From Phycisphaerales bacterium (GTDB lineage Bacteria; Planctomycetota; Phycisphaerae; Sedimentisphaerales; Anaerobacaceae): 45,394 nt of DNA. Every line of letters begins with the position of its first letter. Position 1 is the first letter of the stretch. The position numbers and the translations under genes were made by a program. The notes beneath the pieces are model-generated. The model saw only the letters and a program-made list of their open reading frames with translations. It did not search any database and was not told where the DNA came from. Below, in pieces: positions 16,618 through 25,039 of this stretch. The DNA is taken from positions 3,341,769 to 3,387,162 of the forward strand of contig CP070675.1 of the NCBI GenBank assembly GCA_020352215.1. Direction: 5' to 3'.

Positions 16618-17437
16618 AGATTACCTCCTTGACTTGAGGGTTGGCCGCCATCTCCTCTGTAGCATCTGTATTTTCGAGGGTATGCCCCAGTCCGGCTGAA
16701 TCGCTGTTTCCTGGACTTTGCGAGCAACTCCTGCGTTTGGCCACGTGCAAGGTGAGTTTGGGGGGAATCGCCATTTGGGTGGACTACACGAGCCGTATTG
16801 GGGCTGAAACTCTGGGGAGAAACCGAGAAATAACTCACAGGCTGTAGAGAGCCCAAAGTGTGCTGCCCAAGCCGTCCTGCCCGGCAACATCGCTGCGACA
16901 GCTTGCCTAATCCTTTTGGCTGACAGCACTTCCCCATCTCCTTAAGGGTGCATTCTTGGCACCCCGCGTGTCTTTCCAGCCACGCTCAATTGCGTTCCAG
17001 ACGTGGTCTCCTGCCTATCGACCCACCTATATAGGTTTTCTACCAAGATATCTGTGGTGGGGCAAGGCGAAAACGCCTCGTATCCACAAAAATAGCTGTT
17101 ATTTTCGGACGTTGGAGCCTCGGGCACTGGCGGCGGGGCCCCTTGTCGCGCTGCAAAACGGCTACAACGGGGCCTTGGCCGAGAGGAGCAGACCGAGTTG
17201 GAGTTCAGCGGGGAGGAGGAACGTTCCTCTTGCTCTACGGGAAGCAGAGGGCCTATGGGGCAAAGAAACGGTTCTTGCAGCCATCTCCTCGTGACGCGAT
17301 AATACACAGCGATCTGCTGTGGTGCGCATCCTGAAGGCCAGTAGCCAAGATCTCCGGGCAATAGAGCGAGAGGCTACGGAGCAGCCGGGTCGGGTGAAAT
17401 TGCAGCACATGCTAATGACGTGATGAAGGGGTCTTTT
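16618..17437. other. 820-bp region without recognisable genes, with several short dyads
   Basis: Open frames here have low-complexity, frame-shadow-like translations and no good ribosome-binding sites. Visible structure includes a 12-bp palindrome ACCTATATAGGT (17025-17036) and a 14-bp palindrome GAGGAACGTTCCTC (17216-17229). An overlapping hairpin, CCTCT-GCT...AGC-AGAGG, spans about 17225-17249. Together with the adjacent LamG remnant the stretch looks like a decayed locus, or it may hold an uncharacterised RNA. The promoter of the sulfatase should lie at its right end. Confidence 0.4.
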
Positions 17438-18850
17438 ATGCAGTTTCAAGCGAGCCGGCGCGACTTTGTCAAAGCTATTGGTCTGGGTGTCGCATCAATC
17501 GCTGTCGGAGGCTGCGAGGGCAACTTACTCTCGCGGGCAGGGGGGGCGGGCGCCGGCGAGAAGCCCAACTTGCTCTTCGTGCTCGTCGACGATATGGGCT
17601 GGGCCGATCTTCCCTGCTACGGCAGTGAGTTTCACGAGACGCCAAACATCGACCGTTTAGCTATGCAGGCGGTGCGCTTCACAGATGCGTATGCTGCGGG
17701 GGCGGTCTGCTCTCCGACGCGGGCGAGCATACTTGCCGGGCAATACCCGGCGAGGGTCGGCATCACGGATTTCATTCCGGGCCACCCGAGACCATGGAGC
17801 AAGCTGCGCGTTCCGGAGAACCGGCTGCAACTGCCGCTGGAGTCGGTGACAATCGCAGAAGCCCTCAAGAAGCAGGGCTACTCCACGGGCTACATAGGCA
17901 AGTGGCACCTGGGTGGCGGCGAGACTTTCGTCCCTCAGAATCAGGGCTTCGACATGGTGCTCACGGGCGGGCGAAATCGCAACGACAAGCGTGTCACCAC
18001 CTTCACCGACACCGCAGTTCACTTTCTCGAAGCCAACCGGGACAAGCCGTTCTTCCTTTTTCTGTCGCATCATACCGTCCACATCCCGCTTGAGGCACCG
18101 CAGGATTTGGTCGAAAAATATCGGAACAAGCCCAAAGCTCCTCACGGCGTCAACAATCCTGCGTACGCCGCTATGGTTGAGCACCTGGATAACAGCATGG
18201 GCAGGCTCGTGAGGAAGCTCGACGAACTCGATCTTACCAGGCGGACCGTCGTCATTTTCTTCTCGGACAACGGCGGTCTGAGACAGCGATTTGACGGAAA
18301 AGGGGAAATCGTCGCATCGAATGCGCCGTTGCGTGACGAGAAAGGTACTCTGTACGAAGGGGGAATCCGCGTTCCCCTCATTGTCCGTTGGCCCGGCGTC
18401 GTCAAGCCTGGCGTCTGCAATATACCTGTCACCAGCGTCGATTTCTACCCCACTATACTGGATCTGGCCGGCGCCAAGGCCGATCCACACCATGCGCTCG
18501 ACGGCACGAGTATAGTCGGGCTGATCATGCGAACAGGTCGATTCAGGCGTGATGCCATATTCTGGCACTATCCGCACTACCACCACTCAACACCGGCCGG
18601 GGCAATCCGAGAGGGTGACTGGAAGTTGATCGAATTCTTTGAAGATGGCTCGCTCGAATTGTACAATCTCAGGGACGACATCTCAGAGAAGAATAATCTG
18701 GCGGGCCGAATGCCGGAGAAGGCCTCCCGGCTGCAGCGACGGCTCGCCGCTTGGCGCAAATCGGTCGATGCCAAAATGCCGACGCCGAATCCAGACTACG
18801 ATCCTGCCAAGGCCGATCAGTGGGGGAAACGGCAGCGCAGGAAATCATGA
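17438..18850 (+). CDS. Sulfatase (arylsulfatase A type) with Tat lipoprotein signal
   Basis: The ATG at 17438 follows AAGGGG and gives 470 residues. The N-terminus SRRDFVKAIGLGVASIAVGGC is a twin-arginine signal ending in a lipobox, with the lipidated Cys near residue 26. LLFVLVDDMGWADLPCYG supplies metal-binding Asp residues. The sequence CSPTRAS (Cys near residue 91) is the C-x-P-x-R motif whose Cys is converted to formylglycine, and GYIGKWHLGG is the second sulfatase signature. The enzyme removes sulfate esters, probably from sulfated polysaccharides outside the cytoplasmic membrane. The maturation enzyme is not in the window. It is followed by a hairpin and then by an unrelated protease gene. 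Confidence 0.92.
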   Translation: MQFQASRRDFVKAIGLGVASIAVGGCEGNLLSRAGGAGAGEKPNLLFVLVDDMGWADLPCYGSEFHETPNIDRLAMQAVRFTDAYAAGAVCSPTRASILAGQYPARVGITDFIPGHPRPWSKLRVPENRLQLPLESVTIAEALKKQGYSTGYIGKWHLGGGETFVPQNQGFDMVLTGGRNRNDKRVTTFTDTAVHFLEANRDKPFFLFLSHHTVHIPLEAPQDLVEKYRNKPKAPHGVNNPAYAAMVEHLDNSMGRLVRKLDELDLTRRTVVIFFSDNGGLRQRFDGKGEIVASNAPLRDEKGTLYEGGIRVPLIVRWPGVVKPGVCNIPVTSVDFYPTILDLAGAKADPHHALDGTSIVGLIMRTGRFRRDAIFWHYPHYHHSTPAGAIREGDWKLIEFFEDGSLELYNLRDDISEKNNLAGRMPEKASRLQRRLAAWRKSVDAKMPTPNPDYDPAKADQWGKRQRRKS

Positions 18851-18857
18851 GGATAAT

Positions 18858-18885
18858 CTCACCGTTTCGGCAATTCGGCGGTGAG
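18858..18885 (+). terminator. Hairpin after the sulfatase gene, no T tract
   Basis: CTCACCG (18858-18864) pairs perfectly with CGGTGAG (18879-18885) around 14 bases, starting 7 bases after the sulfatase stop. No T run follows, so it is either a factor-dependent terminator or an mRNA 3' stabiliser. Confidence 0.35.
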
Positions 18886-18917
18886 GCAGAGACAGTTCTG
18901 CTTCGAGGACTGAGTCA

Positions 18918-19520
18918 ATGTTAATCGGTGACCCGCTTACGTACCTGTTTGTTCTGCCCATCTTTCTTATTTCTCTGACAGTTCATGAGTATGCCCACGC
19001 ATGGATGGCGTACCGCTACGGCGACGATACTGCCAAGTCGATGGGGCGCCTGACGCTAAACCCCATGGCCCACATCAGCCTGATTGGGACGATCATCTTG
19101 CCGCTTCTGGTGCATTTTGGCTGGGCGAAGCCGGTGCCGGTCAATTTCTCGGTCCTGACCAGGGGCCAGATGTTCAGGGTCGCCGCCGCGGGCCCTGCTG
19201 CCAACGTTCTATCGGCTGTCGTTCTCGCCGTTGCGTTTCAGCTTTTTAGCCTTGGAGCGGTGTCGGCGTTGGGCAGTTTCGTATTGCTGGCTGTCGAGAT
19301 CAATATCATCCTGGCTGTTTTCAACCTCATACCTGTACCACCTTTGGATGGTTCGAGGATAGTCTACGCCAGACTGCAATCGCCGGAGGCAGTGAACGCG
19401 TACAGCAACTTCTCTCGATACGGAATGTTCATACTGATAGCGTTTTTGTTTTTTGGAGGGTTTAGATTAATCGTTTTGCCCTTTGTCGCAGTCTTCTTCA
19501 ATTTGTTCGGACTTCCGTAG
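18918..19520 (+). CDS. Site-2 protease family (M50) membrane metalloprotease
   Basis: The 200-residue protein has the short S2P layout. HEYAHAWMAY in the first helices provides the HExxH zinc site, NPMAHISLIGTIILP is the conserved second segment, and FNLIPVPPLDGSR carries the third metal ligand Asp in the NxxPxPPLDG motif. About five hydrophobic spans are visible. Such small M50 proteins cut substrates within the membrane; their targets are usually unknown. No PDZ or CBS domain is present. The next gene starts 80 bases downstream on the same strand. The family call is firm; the substrate is not. Confidence 0.9.
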   Translation: MLIGDPLTYLFVLPIFLISLTVHEYAHAWMAYRYGDDTAKSMGRLTLNPMAHISLIGTIILPLLVHFGWAKPVPVNFSVLTRGQMFRVAAAGPAANVLSAVVLAVAFQLFSLGAVSALGSFVLLAVEINIILAVFNLIPVPPLDGSRIVYARLQSPEAVNAYSNFSRYGMFILIAFLFFGGFRLIVLPFVAVFFNLFGLP

Positions 19521-19600
19521 CAGGTCTGACTATCGGATACCTTGAAGGCGACGACCAGGGCGAGAGCCTGCACACCCATGGCAGGGGAAAGGGGGCACTA

Positions 19601-20167
19601 ATGGACATATTGGAAAAGCGCTCAGCGGAAGCGCGACGTCGGAGAAGCAGGTTGTCAACAGCATTTCGCAGAGGAGACCTGGACGTCGGTACGTTTATTA
19701 ACGTCGCATTTGCCGTCATAGTGCTCGGACTTATCGGCTATGGAGTCTGGTGGGTGATCAAGACTTTTGGCGAGGCAGGGCAGCAGTATACCGGAGCCAT
19801 GGTGGAGACGAGGTATACGGCCCTCACCGTAAAGTGCCAGACAAATCTGCGAGCCATCGGCCAGAACATTCAGATGTACGCTATAAGCAACGAACAATTC
19901 CCGCCGTCAACACAGGAGCTGATAGACTTCGGCGGAAACACGCGGTTGTTTCAGTGCCCGGATCCCAACGGATCGAAGTACGTTTACATCCCCGGCCAGT
20001 CAGGGGACATGCTCGGAGCCAATATTCTTGTGTACGAGCCCAAGGCGGTTCACGACGGGCGCTGTGGCGTGTTGACGCTGGGCGGCCAGATCGGGTTGCT
20101 CAAGCCGGAAGAGCTCCAGGCAGCTCTGGCTGCGACACGTGCCGCAATGGCTCCAAGGCGTCGCTAA
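19601..20167 (+). CDS. Pseudopilin-like membrane protein, hypothetical
   Basis: This 188-residue product has a basic N-terminus (RRRRSRLS), one membrane span near residues 30-55 (VAFAVIVLGLIGYGVWWVI) and a periplasmic part starting with KCQTNLRAIGQNIQMYA. That phrase resembles the segment after the first helix in planctomycete pseudopilin-like proteins (DUF1559-like), and LIDFGGNTRLFQCPDPNG also fits. The usual prepilin cleavage motif G-FTLxE is missing, so it is not a classical pilin. ATG 19601 follows AAGGGGG. It may be co-transcribed with the M50 protease. Function unknown. Confidence 0.65.
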   Translation: MDILEKRSAEARRRRSRLSTAFRRGDLDVGTFINVAFAVIVLGLIGYGVWWVIKTFGEAGQQYTGAMVETRYTALTVKCQTNLRAIGQNIQMYAISNEQFPPSTQELIDFGGNTRLFQCPDPNGSKYVYIPGQSGDMLGANILVYEPKAVHDGRCGVLTLGGQIGLLKPEELQAALAATRAAMAPRRR

Positions 20168-20194
20168 TATCTGCCCGTTGCCTGCGTGTGCTCT

Positions 20195-21439
20195 TTACCC
20201 AAAGAACACAGCCATCAGGGCGCCTGCGGCGGCCACGAACGCAACCGGGCCCAGCACTCTGACGACTATTCGCATTAGCGGCGCTTCAAAGTAGCTCGCC
20301 GACAACGCCAGACACAAGTGAACCGGCGTGGTCAGAAGTCCACAGGCCAGGCCGGAAAAGGCGAGAGTCTCTAACCCAATCCTTGCCTCTTGACCAGTGC
20401 CGACAAACGGCATAAGGAACGGAAATGTAATGGCTACGGTCGGCATTGTCACACCGGTCAGAAAGCCGACGATAAAAGGCAGGAAGAAGATCACAAAGTA
20501 CTTCGACACGTTCATTGCAGATAGGAAATCGACAACCGCCGGAATCGCCTCGCCTGCTTCGAGATTCAATTTGAACACCAGTGCCCCAAGTATCAGAAAC
20601 GCGAAGTCGGGCTCAAGACCGGATTTGAAAATGGGTTTCCAGTGGCTGACAGGCACCTTGTGGAAGATCAGGAACGCGATGATCGCCAGGAAGATCCCGA
20701 CCGCGGGAGGCAGGTTCAGGCCGGCGTAGAGCGCCGCCACCGCGGCGATGGGCCAGAAAGCGCCGACGAAATCGCGCATGTTGTGTGCGAATCGACGGCC
20801 TGATCTGGCCTGGGGCTTTCTGGGCGGTATGCCTGAGAGCAGAAGAAAAATGGTTCCTCCGCATGTGGCGGCAAGTGTTATGGCCAGATTGTGTGAGATG
20901 AGGGTAAACGCCGAGATACCGAACATGCTCTGGATCAGCGGCACGGCCGGGAAGAGCGGCCAGACCGGTTCCCACTGATGGCGGAAGAAGAAATTGATTG
21001 CCGCCGAGCGAGCTCGATCCACGCCTATGTGATCGCCCAAATCGCGGACCATCGGCGCCGAAAGCATAATCCCACCTGGTGTGGGCAGCAGGCCCATCAT
21101 CATCGGGATAGCCGCAAGTGCGAGACGTCGGCTCCTAAAGAGTCCCTGAAGGGCCGGCACCAGTCGCTGCGAAACACCGGTCTCCTTCATAGCAGAGCCG
21201 AGCACGTTGACGAGAATAACCAGGGCCGTAAGTGTCACGAAGAGGTATCCGGTCGTCCGGCTCAAGGGCTTATCATGCCATTCGTGCACGACCGTCTGCC
21301 AAAACTCGCTCGGTGTCACCCGCAGCAGGCTTGCCAGGGCGACCGCCGCCAGCAGCATAGAGCGCCCCAGCTTAACCCCCAGTCGCAGTAGAACGACCAG
21401 CAGGGACAATGCCAAAGCCATTGCAATTAGTGCGTACAT
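20195..21439 (-). CDS. DUF401 family integral membrane protein
   Basis: The 414-residue protein has 10-12 hydrophobic segments and matches DUF401 by its IPMMMGLLPTPGGIMLSAPM motif and the FRHQWEPVWPLFPAVPL segment, both typical of this family, which resembles ion or carboxylate transporters of the GntP/DctM kind. Transport substrate is unknown. It is the last gene on the minus-strand run after two response regulators, with a 179-base gap, so it may be a target of the two-component system or a separate unit. It converges with the pseudopilin-like gene at 20167 with only 27 bases between stops. Confidence 0.8.
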   Translation of the reverse strand: MYALIAMALALSLLVVLLRLGVKLGRSMLLAAVALASLLRVTPSEFWQTVVHEWHDKPLSRTTGYLFVTLTALVILVNVLGSAMKETGVSQRLVPALQGLFRSRRLALAAIPMMMGLLPTPGGIMLSAPMVRDLGDHIGVDRARSAAINFFFRHQWEPVWPLFPAVPLIQSMFGISAFTLISHNLAITLAATCGGTIFLLLSGIPPRKPQARSGRRFAHNMRDFVGAFWPIAAVAALYAGLNLPPAVGIFLAIIAFLIFHKVPVSHWKPIFKSGLEPDFAFLILGALVFKLNLEAGEAIPAVVDFLSAMNVSKYFVIFFLPFIVGFLTGVTMPTVAITFPFLMPFVGTGQEARIGLETLAFSGLACGLLTTPVHLCLALSASYFEAPLMRIVVRVLGPVAFVAAAGALMAVFFG

Positions 21440-21618
21440 ATAATGTGTACCTTGGTGTTCTTAGTATTTTGTTCACGATCTTTCCACTGAATCGTGGTGA
21501 GATTTCGTTTGATCGCCGGATGCACAATCTACCGCTCACAGTTGGTCCCGGCAAGAAGTTTCTCCACCGGGCTTCGCCAGCTGTGTTATTGGCTCGTTGG
21601 GGGTTGCCGGAGGCTGAG

Positions 21619-22305
21619 TTAGTCCGTCTCGGGCGGCTCGAATTTGTAGCCTATCTCCCTTATCGTATGGATGAAAGCCGGGTTGTGAGGGTCGGGTTCG
21701 ATCTTGTTCCTCAATGTCGTGACAAAACGGTCGATGCTTCGCGACCCGACGAAACAGTCGTAGCCCCAAACTAAGTTCAGTATCTCGTCACGAGTAAGTG
21801 CCCGGCCCGGTCTCTTGACGAAAAACTCCAGGAGCTTGAACTCTTTTGGTGAGAGCTTGACCTCCTTGCGATTGCGCGTAAGCTTCCTGGCGGGAATATC
21901 AAGGTGACAATCTCCGAACTCGTACGCGTCTTGTTCGGCTTGTCTGCTCCGCCTCAGGAACGCCTCCGCCCGCGCCAGCAGCTCCTTTATGCTGAACGGT
22001 TTGGTGACGTAGTCATCGGCCCCGAGATTCAATCCCAATACTACATCTGACTCCTCGCCCTTGGCCGTCAGCATAATGATCGGCATGGTCAGGTTTTCCT
22101 TGCGGATCAGCCTGCATACCTCGTAGCCATTTATCTTTGGGAGCATGATATCGAGGATGATCAGGTCAGGCTGTTTGTTCAGGGCGGTATTGAGTCCGTC
22201 TTCGCCGTCGGCGGCGGTCAGCACCCCATAGCCCTGGAACTCGAAGTTGTCCTTCAGACCCCGCAGCATCGCTGCATCGTCTTCAATTATTAGAACTGTT
22301 TCCAT
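21619..22305 (-). CDS. OmpR/PhoB-type response regulator, copy B
   Basis: This 228-residue protein has a receiver domain with acidic pocket E8, D9 and D10, phospho-acceptor D52 in LIILDIMLP, the Thr of MLTAKG and the Lys of VTKPFS. A winged-helix DNA-binding domain follows (ELLEFFVKRPGRALTRDEIL is approximate; the wing is IREIGYKFEPPE). It acts as a transcription regulator controlled by phosphorylation. Its start lies 23 bases inside the end of copy A, so the two are translationally coupled. The two regulators are close paralogues along their full length, evidence of a tandem duplication. The likely partner is the sensor kinase upstream. Confidence 0.93.
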   Translation of the reverse strand: METVLIIEDDAAMLRGLKDNFEFQGYGVLTAADGEDGLNTALNKQPDLIILDIMLPKINGYEVCRLIRKENLTMPIIMLTAKGEESDVVLGLNLGADDYVTKPFSIKELLARAEAFLRRSRQAEQDAYEFGDCHLDIPARKLTRNRKEVKLSPKEFKLLEFFVKRPGRALTRDEILNLVWGYDCFVGSRSIDRFVTTLRNKIEPDPHNPAFIHTIREIGYKFEPPETD

Positions 22306-22987
22306 GCGGTTCTGGCGGTTCGAATCTGTAGCCGCGCTCTCCTACACTGCAGATGAACTCCGGCTCATTAGGATTGAGTTCGATTTTCTTCCTAAGCGCC
22401 GTCACGAAGCGATCGATGTCCTGCAGTGAGATAAAGTGTGAATGTCCCCAAACCGCGTGTAGTATCTCCTCGCGAGTCAGCACGCATCCGGGCCGGACAG
22501 CAAACAGACGGAGCATGTCAAATTCTCCGGGCGTAAGCGTGACTTCTTTGCTGTCTCGCATGACGGTTCGTCCCATAGTGTCGAGCTGCAGGTCACCAAA
22601 CTCATAGACGGCCGGGGCATCATCTTCGCTGCGGCGCAGAAAGGCCTGGGCTCTGGCCAGCAACACGCTGATGCTGAACGGCTTGGTGACATAGTCATCG
22701 GCGCCGCAGTTGAGCCCCTGTATTATATCTGATTCTGCGTCTCTTGCCGTAACCATTATTATCGGCACGCCGGAGTTCTTCTTGCGGATCAGACGGCATA
22801 CCTCGTAGCCGTTGATCTTGGGCAGCAGAAGATCAAGGATGATCAGGTCAGGCTCTTCGGCCAGTGCGGCGTTTAGCCCTTGTTCACCGTCCACGGCCGT
22901 CCTGACACGGTAGCCCTTCAGCTCGAAGTTATCCTCCAGACCCCGCAGCATGGCGGGATTGTCTTCGATTATCAGTACATCCTTCAT
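22283..22987 (-). CDS. OmpR/PhoB-type response regulator, copy A
   Basis: The 234-residue product has the receiver features E8/D9, D52 in LIILDLLLP, the Thr of MVTARD and the Lys of VTKPFS. A C-terminal winged helix contains VRPGCVLTREEILHAVWG and VGERGYRFEPPE. AAAGGA stands 7 bases before ATG 22987, and the start is 13 bases past the stop of the kinase gene, so both are made together. Compared with copy B the receiver is highly similar while the recognition-helix region differs (SLQDIDRFVTALRKKIEL against GSRSIDRFVTTLRNKIEP), which suggests related but possibly distinct DNA targets. Confidence 0.93.
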   Translation of the reverse strand: MKDVLIIEDNPAMLRGLEDNFELKGYRVRTAVDGEQGLNAALAEEPDLIILDLLLPKINGYEVCRLIRKKNSGVPIIMVTARDAESDIIQGLNCGADDYVTKPFSISVLLARAQAFLRRSEDDAPAVYEFGDLQLDTMGRTVMRDSKEVTLTPGEFDMLRLFAVRPGCVLTREEILHAVWGHSHFISLQDIDRFVTALRKKIELNPNEPEFICSVGERGYRFEPPEPHGNSSNN

Positions 22988-22999
22988 TGAATTATCCTT

Positions 23000-25030
23000 T
23001 CAACCTGTATGGTTGGCAACGGGCAGTCTTACGACAAACGTGCTTCCCTCTCCGGGCTTGCTGCTTACGGATATCGATCCTTTGTGGGAGTCGACAATGA
23101 ATTTCGCGATGCTCAGGCCCAATCCACAGCCTTCCGCGCGACGCGCGAGACTGCGGTCAACCTGGTAGAACCTTCCGAATATCTTCTTGACGGCCCGGCG
23201 CGACATGCCTATGCCGTTATCGGAAACAGAAAAACAAACCGACTTGTTTTCGGCGAAAACCTTCAGTTCAATACGCTTGTCTTCGTCGGAGTACTTGTAG
23301 GCATTGTCCAGCAGATTTACGAGGACCGTCACCATGGCGTCGCGGTCGGCCATGATGTCCGGCAGGTCCTCGCCGGTCTGTACTTGGAAGTTACAAGTGC
23401 CGGTTGCGAGTTTGGTCCGTACTGCCTCGGCCGCCGCACGGACGATTGCCGCCGGATCTGTCCTGGTCATCTGGAAGGCCTGTTTGTTTCGCTCCATCCT
23501 CGAAAAGGTAAGGAAGTTGTCGATCAATCTTGTGAGCCTCTCGTTTTCACTTGAAACCAGTTGCAGATACTCTGTGACCTGCTGCTGGTCCCTATAATGT
23601 CCCTCCAGTACCGTGTCTACGAGCACTCGCATCGAGGCCAAAGGAGTCTTCAGTTCGTGTGAGACTGTAGCTATGAAATCGTTTTTGAGTTTGTTCAGTT
23701 TCATCTGCTTACTGACCGCTCGTCCTGCGATGGCCCCGGCGACAAGAATCAGCATAATCACAAGCATTCCGGTCCATGTGTAGACGGCGATTTGTTCCCT
23801 GGCCGCCTCCTCGAAGACGTCACCGCCTTTGAAATGAAGCTCGATGCTCCAGCCCGGAAAGTACTCTCCCACAGAGGCGGCTGCGAAGGGCTCGCCTTCA
23901 GGCTCGGCGAGTCCGGAGATGAAGCTTCCGGCGTCGTCCAGTACCCGGCAAGCCACGTAAGAGTCTCCGAAATCTTCATGGTAAGCAGCCAGAGTTGACG
24001 CGACATCTTCTCCTGAAACCAACGCTAACAGACCTTCACCGTCACTCTTGTGATAGAGGCCGTGAATAAGCTCTTGGCCGGACAGCAGCCGCTGAAGTTT
24101 GTCTGTCGGCCAGCCTTCAACGGCTGCCGCTGTTGGGAACTGCTCGGCGAGACGAATAGAACGCTCCTCAGCGGCTATGAGCTTCTGCATGCGCCTGTAA
24201 GCTGGGCCTGTGTCAGCGTCAAACAGCGAGGTCTTCTTGCCTATTTCAACGATTTTCTGAGCGACAAACAGGTTCTGGTCGGCTGGCAGAGCGAAGCCGG
24301 CTTCGTTGGCGGAATAGACCATCGAGATCAGCTTGCTGAAAGTCTGTTGGACCAGCTCGTCGTACTCGGTGTCGCCTTCCGTGAATTTCAACATGAGCAG
24401 TCGAGCATTTGCAATGAGAACCAGCATGGCGGCATCAGCCTCTTGTTCCAGGGGACTAAAGGCCACCTGTCTACACGTCTCAATAGCCTCGCCGGTCTTA
24501 CCGAGCTTCGCTTGGCACCTACTCTTTCCGATGAGTCCTGCCAAACGCGTGCCATCGTCAGCGTACTCCATACTCTGCTCGTATTCTGCAATGGCCTCGG
24601 GGAATCTTCCATCGAGGAACTCCATCTCCCAGGCTTTGGGAAATCTTTCAGAAGCTTCAATGGAGCTGGTTCCATCTACTGACAAGAGCGGATACGTTCG
24701 GTTGCCGGTGGCATCATATATGATTAGCCCATCGCAGCCGTTATCACCCACGGTAGAAACAAGCCTTTGGTAGGGATGCCGCCCGGATTCCTGCGATTCC
24801 AACAGCTTGCACTTTCTTGCCCATCTTTCATTGGTCTGCTGGACGGTCTGGGCCAATTGCTCCCGGTAAACAGTGATGAGCTTCTGCCGAATCGCGAGGC
24901 GCTCGTTGTTGACGACCTGAGCCATGAACCAGAGCAGGCACACAGTGGGCAGCACCACCGCTATCGCGAGCAGCAGCACCACCCACCGCAGTTGTTTGTA
25001 ACCAGCGCCGATTTTACCTTTGGTCTTCAC
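23000..25030 (-). CDS. Membrane sensor histidine kinase with large TPR-like sensory domain
   Basis: The 676-residue kinase starts at GTG 25030, 9 bases after the stop of the upstream gene. Membrane spans lie near residues 14-38 and 413-437. Between them is an extracytoplasmic domain of about 370 residues with a TPR-like stretch (FLDGRFPEAIAEYEQSMEYA, then AKLGKTGEAIETCRQVA, residues 138-190). The cytoplasmic part has HisKA with H458 in ATVSHELKTPLASM, the N box VNLLDNAYKYSDE, the G1 box SVSDNGIGMS and the G2 box EGCGLGLSIAK. It should autophosphorylate on H458 and pass phosphate to one or both regulators downstream. A TPR-like sensor is uncommon and suggests detection of a protein partner, perhaps the product of the gene upstream. 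Confidence 0.92.
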   Translation of the reverse strand: MKTKGKIGAGYKQLRWVVLLLAIAVVLPTVCLLWFMAQVVNNERLAIRQKLITVYREQLAQTVQQTNERWARKCKLLESQESGRHPYQRLVSTVGDNGCDGLIIYDATGNRTYPLLSVDGTSSIEASERFPKAWEMEFLDGRFPEAIAEYEQSMEYADDGTRLAGLIGKSRCQAKLGKTGEAIETCRQVAFSPLEQEADAAMLVLIANARLLMLKFTEGDTEYDELVQQTFSKLISMVYSANEAGFALPADQNLFVAQKIVEIGKKTSLFDADTGPAYRRMQKLIAAEERSIRLAEQFPTAAAVEGWPTDKLQRLLSGQELIHGLYHKSDGEGLLALVSGEDVASTLAAYHEDFGDSYVACRVLDDAGSFISGLAEPEGEPFAAASVGEYFPGWSIELHFKGGDVFEEAAREQIAVYTWTGMLVIMLILVAGAIAGRAVSKQMKLNKLKNDFIATVSHELKTPLASMRVLVDTVLEGHYRDQQQVTEYLQLVSSENERLTRLIDNFLTFSRMERNKQAFQMTRTDPAAIVRAAAEAVRTKLATGTCNFQVQTGEDLPDIMADRDAMVTVLVNLLDNAYKYSDEDKRIELKVFAENKSVCFSVSDNGIGMSRRAVKKIFGRFYQVDRSLARRAEGCGLGLSIAKFIVDSHKGSISVSSKPGEGSTFVVRLPVANHTG

Positions 25031-25039
25031 TTGCTATCT

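Noticed and set aside
16942..17361. Minus-strand 139-codon frame upstream of the sulfatase
   Set aside because: No ribosome-binding site, no domain and an amino acid pattern rich in Pro/Ser/Arg typical of non-coding GC-rich DNA.
17657..18586. Minus-strand 309-codon frame opposite the sulfatase
   Set aside because: The sulfatase motifs are complete on the plus strand, so this is a shadow frame.
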